Below, in pieces: positions 37,387 through 46,771 of a stretch of 64,000 nucleotides of DNA; the first letter of the stretch is position 1; every line of letters begins with the position of its first letter. Where the stretch lies: positions 1-64,000 of the forward strand of contig JADGAV010000025.1 of NCBI GenBank assembly GCA_015231825.1, given 5' to 3'. The DNA comes from SAR324 cluster bacterium. GTDB lineage: Bacteria > SAR324 > NAC60-12. The translations under genes and the position numbers were made by a program. Below the pieces are notes generated by a model that saw only the letters and a program-made list of their open reading frames with translations, had not been told where the DNA came from and ran no database searches.

Positions 37387-38799
37387 TTATGCAATTTTCA
37401 GTTCAATGGGAAGTTCTTCTCCTGCTTCCATGAGTTGGTCTCGTGCTTTCCGGGCTGCATTTCTGACGATCTCAGAGAGAGCAGGATGGATATGAATCAT
37501 GTAGAGGAGGTCTTCCAGTTTTCCCTTCAAGCGAATCAATGGAATAATCTGATGGATTAAGGTACTCGCTTCGTGACCGATGATGTGGCAACCTAGTATC
37601 TGGTGTGTGCCTTTTTCCACCAGTAATTTGACAAATCCGTGATTGGAACGCAGAGCCATCCCCATTGCGCTGCTTGAATAAGGATTAACTCCTTTGACAT
37701 AGTTTGCTCCTCTGGCTTTCAAATCATCTTCACGTTCACCAACACCAGCAATTTGTGGGTGCGAAAATACAGCATGGGGCATTCCTGTGTAGTCAATAGG
37801 ATCATGAATGGCCTGGTGAATGACTGACGCGAACAGATACTGCCCTTCGAAATTTGCGCTATGTCGAAAAAGAAAATTTCCAGCAATGTCGCCAAAGGCC
37901 CAAATGTTGTCGGCCGTGGTTTTTAAATGGCCATCCACTTTGATGAATCCTTTTTCGTTGACTTGAACACCTGTTTTTTCCAAGTCCAGAAGGTCGCTAT
38001 TGGGCACGACTCCTGCGGCAACAAAAACTTGATCGCAATCAATTGATTGGGACTTTCCTTCTTGATCATTATAGAAAACCTGAAATTTTCCGCTGCTGTG
38101 TTTGATTTCAGAAGGTAGATTTCTGAGATAGATATGGTGGCGTCGACCAAAAACTTTGGAAAACTCCTCGGACACTTCGGAGTCTTCTTCTTTTAGCAAT
38201 CTACTGCGGACAAACATATGAATTTCTGTTCCTAAACTTCGAAAGTAATGGGATAATTCAGTAGCAATGTATCCTCCACCAATAACGACCATTTTTTTAG
38301 GGAATTGATCCAGGCGCAGTGCCTCGGTACTGGTTATGTAGGGAACTTCACTCAATCCCGGAATATTGGGAATAAGTGGGCGAGCGCCGGCGGCAATGAA
38401 GATTTTTTCTCCAGTAATTTCCTCATCACCAATCTTTAAGCGTTTATCACCAGAAAACTGGGCATGATGTGGATATAAATCAATATTTGGATTGGCTTCA
38501 ATTGCAGGGTTGATGCTGAGGGATTCAGCATCAATCACATCGGCAACTCGGTGTACCAGAGTCGGGAAATCAACATCAAATCCTTTTGGGAGAATCTGAA
38601 ACTGATGGGCATCTTCAATAGTTTGGGCAACATCGGCTGCATGGATCAACATTTTTGATGGAATACATCCCCGATTCAAGCAGGTACCTCCTAAAGGCCC
38701 TTTTTCAATTAAAGCAACTTTGTAGCCTAATTTGGAAGAAGGGGTCGAAATCTTTGCTCCTCCTCCAGAACCAATTACAATGATATCATAATGTTTCAT
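37387..38799 (-). CDS. Pyridine nucleotide-disulfide oxidoreductase (Lpd / mycothione-reductase-like)
   Basis: 470 residues. FAD- and NAD(P)H-dependent class I disulfide reductase. Redox motif GGTCLNRGCIPSK (about 38-50), second nucleotide site VVIGGGYIATEL and the C-terminal HIHPALSEIV with the catalytic histidine are present. The N-terminal nucleotide motif reads IGSGGGAKIS and lacks the usual GxGxxGxxAA wording. It is distinct from the true Lpd at 46772-48169. Its substrate could be a small thiol disulfide, but this cannot be decided. It starts the minus-strand set that continues with mltA and the phzE-like gene. Confidence 0.85.
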   Translation of the reverse strand: MKHYDIIVIGSGGGAKISTPSSKLGYKVALIEKGPLGGTCLNRGCIPSKMLIHAADVAQTIEDAHQFQILPKGFDVDFPTLVHRVADVIDAESLSINPAIEANPNIDLYPHHAQFSGDKRLKIGDEEITGEKIFIAAGARPLIPNIPGLSEVPYITSTEALRLDQFPKKMVVIGGGYIATELSHYFRSLGTEIHMFVRSRLLKEEDSEVSEEFSKVFGRRHHIYLRNLPSEIKHSSGKFQVFYNDQEGKSQSIDCDQVFVAAGVVPNSDLLDLEKTGVQVNEKGFIKVDGHLKTTADNIWAFGDIAGNFLFRHSANFEGQYLFASVIHQAIHDPIDYTGMPHAVFSHPQIAGVGEREDDLKARGANYVKGVNPYSSSAMGMALRSNHGFVKLLVEKGTHQILGCHIIGHEASTLIHQIIPLIRLKGKLEDLLYMIHIHPALSEIVRNAARKARDQLMEAGEELPIELKIA

Positions 38800-39095
38800 T
38801 GGGATCCCTTAAATTGGTAAGAAGTTTTTTTTAAATATTTGCAAATAAATTGGTTTATTTTTTCAACGACACAATGAGTGGAAAGATATTTCATTTTTTG
38901 AACAGCATCATACATGATTTTTCAAATTTTTTCTCCTGCTTCTTTTGGAAACAGTGACTGGCGGCGAGCGGTTCTTCTCGTCCTTCGAATATTGCTGTGA
39001 TAAGATGCAAACAATTTATCTACCGTTTTATTATCATCGAACTTAAAAACGTCCGATTTCATTGATTTTAAAATTGACGATTGAAGAAAGGCATC
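38800..39095. other. Divergent intergenic region before modA
   Basis: About 295 AT-rich bases between two divergent genes. It should hold both promoters. No molybdenum-cofactor riboswitch, ModE box or tRNA was recognised. A short GGCGAG/CTCGT pair near 38962-38980 may form a weak hairpin. Confidence 0.45.
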
Positions 39096-39881
39096 ATGGC
39101 AAAATGTTGGATGAATTTTTCTAAACAGAAGATTTGCATATTCCTGATCAGTGTCTGTTTGGCCAGTCCTTTAAAGGCTGAATCTTTAGTCATTTATGCT
39201 GCGTCCAGCACCATCAATGTAGTTCAAGAAGTTTCAAAAATTTTTCAACAGCAACACTCGGTAAAAATCCGCACATCTTTTGCTTCTTCGGGGACTCTGG
39301 CAAAACAAATTGCCCTCGGAGCACCCGCTCAAGTTTTTTTGTCGGCAAATCCCTTATGGATGGATTATCTTGAAGACAAAAACATGTTGATTCCAGGCTC
39401 AAAGCTCAACTTACTCAGCAATCGCTTGGTGATAGTTGCCCCGAAAGATCAGGGTTTTTTGGTTCAGTGGTCTCAGGAGTTTGACCTTAGCAAAGCATTT
39501 CAAGGAAAATTTAGTATTGGTCATCCCGATTACGTGCCTGCAGGATTCTATGCTAAAGAGGCGTTGACCTACTTCAATTGGTGGTCTCCCCTCCAAACCC
39601 GTATTGTTGCTGCCCAGGATGTCAGAGCGGCACTAATTTTTGTAGAACGGAATGAAGTAGAAATGGGAATTGTCTATGAATCAGATGCCATGATTTCAAA
39701 GCATGTGAAGATTTTAGGCCGATTTCCTGAAAAAAGTCATTCTCCTATTGTCTATCCGATTGCTCTGATTTCCGCGGGTGAGAAATTGAGCCCTATGGCA
39801 TCTCAATATCTACTTTTTCTTCAATCTCTTCAGGCATTGGAAATATATAGGAAAAATAAATTTGGTTTTGTTCAAAAATGA
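39096..39881 (+). CDS. modA: Molybdate ABC transporter substrate-binding protein
   Basis: 261 residues. The ATG with GAAAGG upstream starts a signal peptide that ends at PLKA|ES; a TTG 15 bases upstream is less likely. SLVIYAASSTINVVQEV, FASSGTLAKQIALGAPAQVFLSA and the C-terminal IVYESDA match ModA (periplasmic binding of molybdate or tungstate). ModB and ModC are not next to it, so the permease must be elsewhere. Confidence 0.92.
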   Translation: MAKCWMNFSKQKICIFLISVCLASPLKAESLVIYAASSTINVVQEVSKIFQQQHSVKIRTSFASSGTLAKQIALGAPAQVFLSANPLWMDYLEDKNMLIPGSKLNLLSNRLVIVAPKDQGFLVQWSQEFDLSKAFQGKFSIGHPDYVPAGFYAKEALTYFNWWSPLQTRIVAAQDVRAALIFVERNEVEMGIVYESDAMISKHVKILGRFPEKSHSPIVYPIALISAGEKLSPMASQYLLFLQSLQALEIYRKNKFGFVQK

Positions 39882-39934
39882 TGTCCATTTGAGATAATTG
39901 TGAAGTCCAGGCAGCTTTTTTTTGAGCGGTGTTT

Positions 39935-40387
39935 TCAATCTTCATATTCTCTGCCTTGAGAAGCTTTGGCGTTGGGAGGATTGCTACCTTTTATCGTCAA
40001 CACGAAGTCGCGCACTTTCTTGATGTTTTGGGGGGGAAGAATGTTTTCCCATCCAGCCATTCCTCGTTCAGGAATTCCTTCTTGAATGATCTTCAGTAAA
40101 TCTTTGGGCCTATTTCCGTGCAACCAGAATTTGTCAGTAAGGTTTGGACCGATTCCTCCCTCTCCCAGTTGCCCGTGGCAAATGGCACAGTTTGTTTGGA
40201 AAATCGCTTTTCCTGTTTGCAGAGACTCCGCCTTTCTCTGGAAACTTAAATCGGGATCTGCTTTCTCTGTGTCTATTCTAATTCCTGAATTTAAAAAATA
40301 CGGAATATAAATTGAGAATACAGCGATGGTGAGTCCCGAAAGGCAGAGCCACCATCCTGGAAAATTGGAGTTTTTGACTTGCTGCAT
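39935..40387 (-). CDS. Monoheme cytochrome c, CcoP-like
   Basis: 150 residues: an N-terminal membrane anchor (about 9-33) and one c-type heme site CAICH (about 66-70). GGIGPNLTDKFWLHG, the axial Met region GMAGWENILPP and the C-terminal TIKGSNPPNAKASQGREYED resemble the second heme domain of CcoP of cbb3 oxidases. No ccoN, ccoO or ccoQ is nearby, and CcoP normally has two hemes, so it may be a separate electron carrier. It lies 23 bases downstream of the glutaminyl cyclase lipoprotein gene. Confidence 0.82.
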   Translation of the reverse strand: MQQVKNSNFPGWWLCLSGLTIAVFSIYIPYFLNSGIRIDTEKADPDLSFQRKAESLQTGKAIFQTNCAICHGQLGEGGIGPNLTDKFWLHGNRPKDLLKIIQEGIPERGMAGWENILPPQNIKKVRDFVLTIKGSNPPNAKASQGREYED

Positions 40388-40410
40388 AAAATTGGTTTCT
40401 CAAAATGCGG

Positions 40411-41196
40411 TTAAGGTTGAATTTCAATTTCAAACAGATTTGGCCAAAGTTTGCCAGTGACAAAGATTCTCTTGTTTTCTTGATCGTAAGCAATGCCGTT
40501 GAGGACATCAACAGGTTGGATCAAATTTTTGGTATCCAAAATTCCGCCCAATTCAATCCATCCAATGACTTTCCCTGTTTCAAGAGAAATTCTCGCAATT
40601 CGGTCGGTTTTCCAGACGTTTGCCCAAACCTCTCCCTCGATATATTCCAATTCATTGAGGCGAGTCACTGGGTTTTCTTGATCAAAAACTTCGACTTCTC
40701 CAATTTTGGAATAATTGTTGGGATCCAGGAAATGGAGAGTAGCGGAACCGTCACTCATGATTAAAAATTCGCCGTTATGGGTAAGCCCCCAACCCTCGGA
40801 AGAATATTGAAATTTCTGAATCAACTCAAAGCTGACAGGGTCGTAGACAAACCCGGTTTCCGCATGCCAGGTCAATTGAATGAGTCTGTTCCCGAAGAGG
40901 GTCAAACCTTCACCAAAAAATTCTTCAGAGAGGTATTTGAGTTTAAGGATGTCTCCTGTTTCCAAATCTACTTTTCGTATTGAAGAAAGTGCGTACCGGC
41001 CCGTTCCTTCATAAAAAACTCCTTTTTCATATACCAGTCCTTGTGTAAAAGCATTTGTGTCGTGCGGGTAGACTTTGATCACTTTATAGTGATAAACTGG
41101 TGTCAACTTTGAATCATTTGATTCAGAAGATCTCGAACACGAAGGGAAAAAACCGAAAAAGAAGAACCACATCGTACAGAAAACCAAAGATTTCAT
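40411..41196 (-). CDS. Glutaminyl-peptide cyclotransferase-like lipoprotein
   Basis: 261 residues. The plant-type glutaminyl cyclase family (five-bladed propeller) forms pyroglutamate at N-terminal Gln. NAFTQGLVYEKGVFYEGTGRY (in two parts), EGWGLTHNGEFLIMSDGS and RLNELEYIEGEVWANVW are its hallmarks. The start with AGGA upstream gives a signal ending at FFPSC, a probable lipobox, so it would be a membrane-attached extracytoplasmic enzyme. A longer frame of 38 residues upstream has no matching features. It is followed by the cytochrome c gene. Confidence 0.9.
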   Translation of the reverse strand: MKSLVFCTMWFFFFGFFPSCSRSSESNDSKLTPVYHYKVIKVYPHDTNAFTQGLVYEKGVFYEGTGRYALSSIRKVDLETGDILKLKYLSEEFFGEGLTLFGNRLIQLTWHAETGFVYDPVSFELIQKFQYSSEGWGLTHNGEFLIMSDGSATLHFLDPNNYSKIGEVEVFDQENPVTRLNELEYIEGEVWANVWKTDRIARISLETGKVIGWIELGGILDTKNLIQPVDVLNGIAYDQENKRIFVTGKLWPNLFEIEIQP

Positions 41197-41378
41197 TTTT
41201 TCCTGATAGACCTTAATCGCTGATTTCATCCTGTTCCATTTTGGCATATTGTTGACTTTGCTTTTTAATGAGCAATATCTTGCAATACCTTTTTCCATGA
41301 GATATCTCAACGAATCAATTCCAATTTTGCTCGATCATCAATATTTTTACTACGTTGCCAGGAGGCTTTCCGTCCAAA

Positions 41379-43412
41379 ATGTCCACCCTTAACTCACTTA
41401 ATCCTCAGCAGCGTAAAGCGGTTACCACTACCCATGGGCCCATACTGCTGCTCGCCGGAGCCGGAAGCGGAAAAACGCGAATCATAATCCAGCGCATTGC
41501 CTATTTGATCCAAAAAAAGAAAATTCCTGCTTCAAAGATTCTAGCTGTAACCTTCACCAATAAAGCTGCTAAAGAAATGCAGGAGCGTTTGATGCAGATG
41601 TTGATGGGTGCTCAAAAAGGAATTCAGGTCAGCACTTTCCACTCGTTGTGCGTCAAAATTCTGAGAAAATGCATTTCTCATTTGGGGTATCGTAGCAATT
41701 TTACGATTTATGATGCACAAGATCAATTGTCTGTGGTTAAAGGAATTATCGATGAACATGGTTATGATGAAAGTGGATTAATTGATGCGAAATCGGTTCA
41801 TTGGGCGATTGGGCAGGCCAAAGTTCGGGGAAAAACCGCTAATGATTTTTTAATCCAGAAAGATGCCTTGAAGGAAGTCTTGATAGGACGCGTGTTTGAA
41901 GAATATCAGAATATCTTGAAAGGAAGCAATGCCCTCGATTTTGATGACATCCTGAATCTCACTTTGACTTTAATGGAAGAATATACATCTGAAAGAGATT
42001 CGCTATCCAATCAGTATCGTTTTATAATGGTTGATGAATATCAGGATACCAACCGTGCTCAATACCTTTTACTTAAATATCTCTGTTCTACACACAGGAA
42101 TCTTTGTGTAGTGGGGGACGATGATCAGTCCATATATGGTTGGAGAGGGGCCGATATCAGCAACATTCTCGACTTTGAAAAAGACTATCCTGAAACTCAA
42201 ATTATAAAATTGGAACAGAATTATCGCTCGACTCAGACTATTTTGAAAGCAGCAAACCATGTGATCCAGAACAATGAAAACCGAATGCCAAAACACCTTT
42301 GGTCCCAAAAAAGTGAAGGAAATTCGATCGGGTGGTTGGTCGGTGAAAACGAATTGGAAGAAATGCAGAAAGTTGTGGACCAAATCCGTCTGCAAACTCT
42401 TCGTTCCAAGAGAAAATACCGGGATTTTGCTGTATTGTACCGCTCAAATTTTCAGTCACGTGTGATTGAAGAGGCGTTAAGAGAAGGAGGTGTGCCGTAT
42501 AATGTGGTGGGTGGAACCAATTTTTATGATCGAAAAGAGGTGAAGGACGCAATCGCCTATTTACGGGTGATTTACAATTTTAGGGATGAAGTAAATCTAC
42601 ACCGGATTGTCAATTTTCCCAGGCGAGGGATTGGAAAAATATCCTTTATTCAAGCAAACGAATATTGTCAAAACCTTCATCTCCCTCTATTTAAGATAAT
42701 GGAAAATGCCTCGCACTATCCAAAGATTCGTGGCGATGCTGCTCGAGCAATGGAAGTCTTTACAATGATGATTGCGAAATATCGGCAACGTTTTAAAACA
42801 GACCAATTGGACCAGGTGATGGAACAGCTGTTGGAAGAAGTCGGGTTTATTCGCGCAATTGAAACAGAAAAAGCAGATCCAAAATCAAAGGAGCGGAAAG
42901 TTGCCTGTGTCTTTGAATTGATCAGTTCATTGAAGCAATATGTATCCAAAAACCCCGAAAAAGGTCTGCAAGACTATCTGGAACGTGTGATGTTGTTCAG
43001 TCGAGAAGAAAACAGTACTGAGGATGGCTCAGATCAGGTCACTTTGCTCACTTTACACAGTGCCAAAGGATTGGAATTTCCCTGTGTGTATATGATTGGC
43101 ATGGCTGAAGGGTTATTCCCCAACAAACGTGCACTTGATGAAGGAGGAGAGGCTGAAGAAAGACGACTATGCTATGTCGGGATCACGCGGGCTCAACAGG
43201 AACTGACTTTCTCCATGGCGAAGATGAGGAAACAGTACTCTGAAACTCTCCTCCTGGAACCCTCTCGATTTTTACTGGAAATTGATTCCGACTTGTTCTC
43301 CATCCCAATTAAAGAAGTCGCTGATGAATCAAAAAAAGAAAAGAATACCAAAGAAGCGCGGTCAGAATTTTTTGCTCAATTGAGGAGGAGAAAATCTTTA
43401 TCACAGGCATAA
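41379..43412 (+). CDS. Superfamily 1A DNA helicase (UvrD/Rep/PcrA)
   Basis: 677 residues. Walker A GAGSGKT at 27-33, motif Ia TFTNKAAKEM, Walker B DEYQD, motif III DDDQSIYGWRGA, motif IV EQNYRS, motif V TLHSAKGLEF and motif VI CYVGITRAQQEL are all present, in the order of UvrD-like 3'-5' helicases. The wording (STFHSLCVKILR, NFTIYDAQDQL) resembles Rep or PcrA. It works in replication restart or repair. AGGAGG lies about 13 bases before the chosen ATG, which is wider than usual. Confidence 0.95.
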   Translation: MSTLNSLNPQQRKAVTTTHGPILLLAGAGSGKTRIIIQRIAYLIQKKKIPASKILAVTFTNKAAKEMQERLMQMLMGAQKGIQVSTFHSLCVKILRKCISHLGYRSNFTIYDAQDQLSVVKGIIDEHGYDESGLIDAKSVHWAIGQAKVRGKTANDFLIQKDALKEVLIGRVFEEYQNILKGSNALDFDDILNLTLTLMEEYTSERDSLSNQYRFIMVDEYQDTNRAQYLLLKYLCSTHRNLCVVGDDDQSIYGWRGADISNILDFEKDYPETQIIKLEQNYRSTQTILKAANHVIQNNENRMPKHLWSQKSEGNSIGWLVGENELEEMQKVVDQIRLQTLRSKRKYRDFAVLYRSNFQSRVIEEALREGGVPYNVVGGTNFYDRKEVKDAIAYLRVIYNFRDEVNLHRIVNFPRRGIGKISFIQANEYCQNLHLPLFKIMENASHYPKIRGDAARAMEVFTMMIAKYRQRFKTDQLDQVMEQLLEEVGFIRAIETEKADPKSKERKVACVFELISSLKQYVSKNPEKGLQDYLERVMLFSREENSTEDGSDQVTLLTLHSAKGLEFPCVYMIGMAEGLFPNKRALDEGGEAEERRLCYVGITRAQQELTFSMAKMRKQYSETLLLEPSRFLLEIDSDLFSIPIKEVADESKKEKNTKEARSEFFAQLRRRKSLSQA

Positions 43413-43478
43413 GCTTTGTCCAACACTTTCGTTTCTTAAACAACGAAAATATCAAAAGCATCCTACAAAAAATTTGCC

Positions 43479-43514
43479 GAATATTTTCGCTGCTCGATAT
43501 TCAGATTTTTTTTT
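43479..43514 (+). terminator. Weak intrinsic terminator after the UvrD/Rep-like gene
   Basis: GAATAT and ATATTC form a short stem (6-7 bp) around a 12-base loop, three bases before a run of nine T. The stem is AT-rich but the T-run is the longest after any gene here. Confidence 0.45.
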
Positions 43515-43572
43515 CTTCTGGCGTTATGTTTCTGGGTTTTTGAGATCCCAATAAAAATGTGAATCAGTCCTC

Positions 43573-44019
43573 ATGGAAATTTCCTGTTCAGATACTACGG
43601 TTCTGCCTCTGACTAAAGTTCAATTGGAACACTATCTCCACAGTTTTTTTGAAACACTGGGTTTCCCGGACCGGAACATCTCACTTTATTTTACTGATGA
43701 TCAGGAAATACAAGAACTAAATCGTCATTACCGAAATCAGGATAAGCCCACCGACGTCCTATCCTGGTCTTATTGGGAACAAGATCCCGATAGCGAAGTC
43801 TTAGGAGACATCGTCATTTCTCTGGATCGGATTAAAAAACAAGCGAAACTGCATAATTTCTCTGAAAAAGTCGAATTGATTCGCCTATTGGCCCATGGTT
43901 GTGCTCATTTGGTAGGATACGATCACGAATTGTCTCCCCTAGAGGAACAAAAGATGCTGGAAGTGGAGATTGAAATGTTGAAACGAGTTGGATTTTCCAA
44001 CATCTATTCAAGAACTTAA
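43573..44019 (+). CDS. ybeY: Endoribonuclease YbeY / rRNA maturation factor
   Basis: 148 residues. YbeY is a zinc RNase for 16S 3'-end maturation and ribosome quality control. The metal motif HGCAHLVGYDH gives the three histidines in H-x3-H-x5-H, and LNRHYRNQDKPTDVLSW is the usual N-terminal block. PhoH, a common neighbour, is missing. Confidence 0.94.
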   Translation: MEISCSDTTVLPLTKVQLEHYLHSFFETLGFPDRNISLYFTDDQEIQELNRHYRNQDKPTDVLSWSYWEQDPDSEVLGDIVISLDRIKKQAKLHNFSEKVELIRLLAHGCAHLVGYDHELSPLEEQKMLEVEIEMLKRVGFSNIYSRT

Positions 44020-44083
44020 CAAATGAAAATGTTCGTTAACAGTTTATAACTTTTCCAAGCATTTTTTTTAAGTGTTCGATTCA

Positions 44084-44425
44084 ATGGCACAATTGATTGT
44101 TTTTTATGATGAAGGCTGTGAAAATTGCCTCAGAATCGCAGGGATTTTAAAAAAAATTGTTAAGGAAGAGCGAATTATTTTTAAAAAAGCTCTTGAAATG
44201 GAACAATATACTTCCGATCAATGCGGGTTGCAGAATCGGTATTATGATCTTTTTGCAGTCAGTAATGAAGAAACGTTCTCAGGATATGACACTTATCTGC
44301 AGATTGTTAAGAGAATTCCTCTGCTTTCACCCTTGAATACTTTACTGCAAAATTCTTTGGTTCGATTTATCGGCGAAAAAGTGTACCGCTTTATTGCCGA
44401 TCGCCGCTCTTGTCATCATGTTTAA
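44084..44425 (+). CDS. DUF393 (DCC family) thiol-disulfide-type protein
   Basis: 113 residues. The thioredoxin-like motif YDEGCENC (about 8-15) and a C-terminal GYDTYLQIVKRIPLL ... GEKVYRFIADRR match DUF393/DCC proteins, named for the Asp-Cys-Cys near the N-terminus (here D-E-G-C-x-x-C). The substrate is unknown. The ATG is preferred over an in-frame GTG 12 bases upstream. It abuts recQ, with only 24 bases between stop and start. Confidence 0.8.
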   Translation: MAQLIVFYDEGCENCLRIAGILKKIVKEERIIFKKALEMEQYTSDQCGLQNRYYDLFAVSNEETFSGYDTYLQIVKRIPLLSPLNTLLQNSLVRFIGEKVYRFIADRRSCHHV

Positions 44426-44449
44426 TTGAAGGATTCAAAATTATTAATC

Positions 44450-46276
44450 ATGACTGATCCGCTTCACATGCTCAAATCGGTTTTCGGCTTCGATAGTTTT
44501 CGCGCGAAGCAGGAAGCAGTGATCCAACACGTAATCAACGGAGGGGATGCTTTGGTCCTGATGCCGACAGGAGGAGGGAAGTCCTTGTGCTATCAGATTC
44601 CCGCGATCATTCGCCCAGGAGTCGGTGTAGTGATCTCTCCTTTGATTTCGTTGATGCAGGATCAGGTTGATGCACTGCTGCAATTGGGTGTTCGGGCTGC
44701 CTATCTCAACTCTGCGGTTTCGTGGTCAGAGGCAAATTTTATAGAAAATCAATTCCTCTATGGAGAATTGGATTTGCTTTATGTTGCACCTGAAAGACTT
44801 TTGACTGAGCGGTTTTTAGCTTTAATGCGCAAGGCTTCGCTTTCGCTGTTTGCTATCGATGAAACCCACTGTGTTTCTCAGTGGGGGCATGATTTTCGTC
44901 CCGAATATATTCAGTTGAGTATTCTTCACGAGCAATTTCCCGATATTCCACGAATCGCGTTAACTGCCACTGCAGACCAGCCCACGCGACGTGAAATTAT
45001 TGAAAAACTTGGATTGCGGTATGCCCAAATTTTTTCAACCGGATTCGATCGACCCAATATTTGCTATCGAATGGAGTTGAAGAAAAATAGCAAAAACCAA
45101 CTGCTGGGTTTTTTAGAAAATGAACATCCGAATGATGCCGGTATCGTCTATTGCATGACCCGAAAAAAGGTTGAAGAAACTGCGAAATGGTTGAGTGAAA
45201 ATGGAAGGCTGGCTCTTCCCTATCATGCAGGGCTGGATTCAGATATTCGGCAGCAAAACCAAAAACGGTTTTTACAGGAGGAAGGAGTAATTGTCGTCGC
45301 AACCATTGCCTTCGGTATGGGAATCGATAAATCTAATGTGAGGTTTGTCGCACATTTAGGATTGCCAAAAAGTCTGGAAGCCTATTATCAGGAAACCGGG
45401 AGAGCAGGGCGTGACGGACTGGGTGCAAATGCATGGATGTTATATGGTTACCAGGATGTTGTTATTCTTAGGCAAATGATTACGAATTCGGATGCCAATG
45501 AACAACGGAAATTTGTAGAACAAAGGAAACTCAACGCAATGTTGGGGTTTTGTGAAACCACTGCATGCCGCCGACAGGTTTTGCTTGGTTATTTTGGAGA
45601 AACATTAAAAAATGCATGTGGGCATTGCGATACCTGCCTGAATCCTGTTGAAAGTTGGGATGGAACTGTGGCTGCCCAGAAAGCGTTGTCTTGTGTTTAT
45701 CGTACGGATCAACGCTTTGGTGTTCATTATTTAATTGATGTTTTATTGGGGAAGAAAACGGAAAGGATCCAGAATTTTCATCATGATCAGATCAGCACAT
45801 TCGGCATTGGAGTTGATTTGTCAAAAGAACAGTGGTTTTCCGTTTATCGCCAGTTGATTGCGATGGGGTTTTTGACAGTGGACATTGATGGTTATGGTTC
45901 GCTTCAGCTGACCCATGCATGCCGAGCTGTGCTTCGCGGGGATCAATCTTTAAAATTTCGCAAAGATCCCATTCTAGTGAACAAGAAAACCAAACGTCAA
46001 ACAAAAGTCGTTTCAACGCATTGGAAAAACTTTGCTGATCAGGCATTGTGGGAGGATTTGAGACAATGCCGGTTAGATTTGGCCCACGAACAAAATGTGC
46101 CTCCTTATATCATTTTTCATGATAGTACTCTGGAAGAAATCATTCGCTGCAAACCCGGTACTTTGAAGGAATTGGGAAAAATTTCTGGTGTCGGCGAAGC
46201 TAAATTACGAAGATACGGAATGGCCTTTTTAGAAATATTGGAAGAGCATTTGATTTATCAGCTGGATGACAGTTAG
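44450..46276 (+). CDS. recQ: ATP-dependent DNA helicase RecQ
   Basis: 608 residues, the length of E. coli RecQ. Superfamily 2 3'-5' helicase for recombination and fork repair. Walker A GGGKS at 41-45; motif II reads DETH (137-140) where most RecQ have DEAH; the aromatic-rich loop [11 protein letters not shown] and motif [12 protein letters not shown] are intact. The zinc site [10 protein letters not shown]...CGHCDTC, winged helix and the HRDC domain complete the protein. Start ATG is preferred over a TTG that abuts the previous stop. AAGGA lies about 17 bases upstream, which is far. Confidence 0.95.
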   Translation: MTDPLHMLKSVFGFDSFRAKQEAVIQHVINGGDALVLMPTGGGKSLCYQIPAIIRPGVGVVISPLISLMQDQVDALLQLGVRAAYLNSAVSWSEANFIENQFLYGELDLLYVAPERLLTERFLALMRKASLSLFAIDETHCVSQWGHDFRPEYIQLSILHEQFPDIPRIALTATADQPTRREIIEKLGLRYAQIFSTGFDRPNICYRMELKKNSKNQLLGFLENEHPNDAGIVYCMTRKKVEETAKWLSENGRLALPYHAGLDSDIRQQNQKRFLQEEGVIVVATIAFGMGIDKSNVRFVAHLGLPKSLEAYYQETGRAGRDGLGANAWMLYGYQDVVILRQMITNSDANEQRKFVEQRKLNAMLGFCETTACRRQVLLGYFGETLKNACGHCDTCLNPVESWDGTVAAQKALSCVYRTDQRFGVHYLIDVLLGKKTERIQNFHHDQISTFGIGVDLSKEQWFSVYRQLIAMGFLTVDIDGYGSLQLTHACRAVLRGDQSLKFRKDPILVNKKTKRQTKVVSTHWKNFADQALWEDLRQCRLDLAHEQNVPPYIIFHDSTLEEIIRCKPGTLKELGKISGVGEAKLRRYGMAFLEILEEHLIYQLDDS

Positions 46277-46324
46277 CCGTTTTTAAGAAGAAAACCAAGA
46301 GTTGCAAGATGCTGGGAAGAATTT

Positions 46325-46711
46325 ATGGACAATCAAGCAAACGAAAAAGCAAATCAGGTCCAGGGAGTCAAACGAATCTATAATGCCTTTTTTTATTCCT
46401 GGGCGGGTTTGAAAGCAGCGTATCATTATGAAGCCGCATTTCGGCAGGAGTTCGTGCTTGCTTGCTTGCTGGTTCCCATAGCTTGTCTGCTTCCAATTGG
46501 TATCACCCTGCGCGCTTTGATGGTGCTCAGCGTAATATTGGTCCTTATAGTTGAAATTCTCAATTCTGCTATTGAAGCCGTTGTGGATCGCATTTCACAA
46601 GAACAGCACATTTTATCGAAACGAGCGAAAGATATGGGGAGTGCAGCTGTTTTTTTAAGTTTGATCAACCTTTTGGGAATGTGGATTTTAGGTCTGTGGG
46701 GGCTTTTTTAG
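46325..46711 (+). CDS. dgkA: Diacylglycerol kinase
   Basis: 128 residues, three membrane helices. DgkA recycles diacylglycerol to phosphatidic acid in the inner membrane. The EAAFRQE, VEILNSAIEAVVDRIS and KDMGSAAVF motifs with the catalytic glutamate are present. It is convergent with lpd. Confidence 0.95.
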   Translation: MDNQANEKANQVQGVKRIYNAFFYSWAGLKAAYHYEAAFRQEFVLACLLVPIACLLPIGITLRALMVLSVILVLIVEILNSAIEAVVDRISQEQHILSKRAKDMGSAAVFLSLINLLGMWILGLWGLF

Positions 46712-46732
46712 TTTTTAGAAGAAAATTGAAAT

Positions 46733-46760
46733 GTCAGAGAAAAGATAGATTTTCCCTGAC
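46733..46760. terminator. Hairpin between convergent dgkA and lpd
   Basis: GTCAGAGAAAA pairs with TTTTCCCTGAC over 11 positions with one A-C mismatch around the loop GATAGA. It lies in the 60-base gap between two converging genes, where a bidirectional terminator is expected. T-runs are weak on both sides. Confidence 0.45.
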
Positions 46761-46771
46761 TGAAAAGGAAT

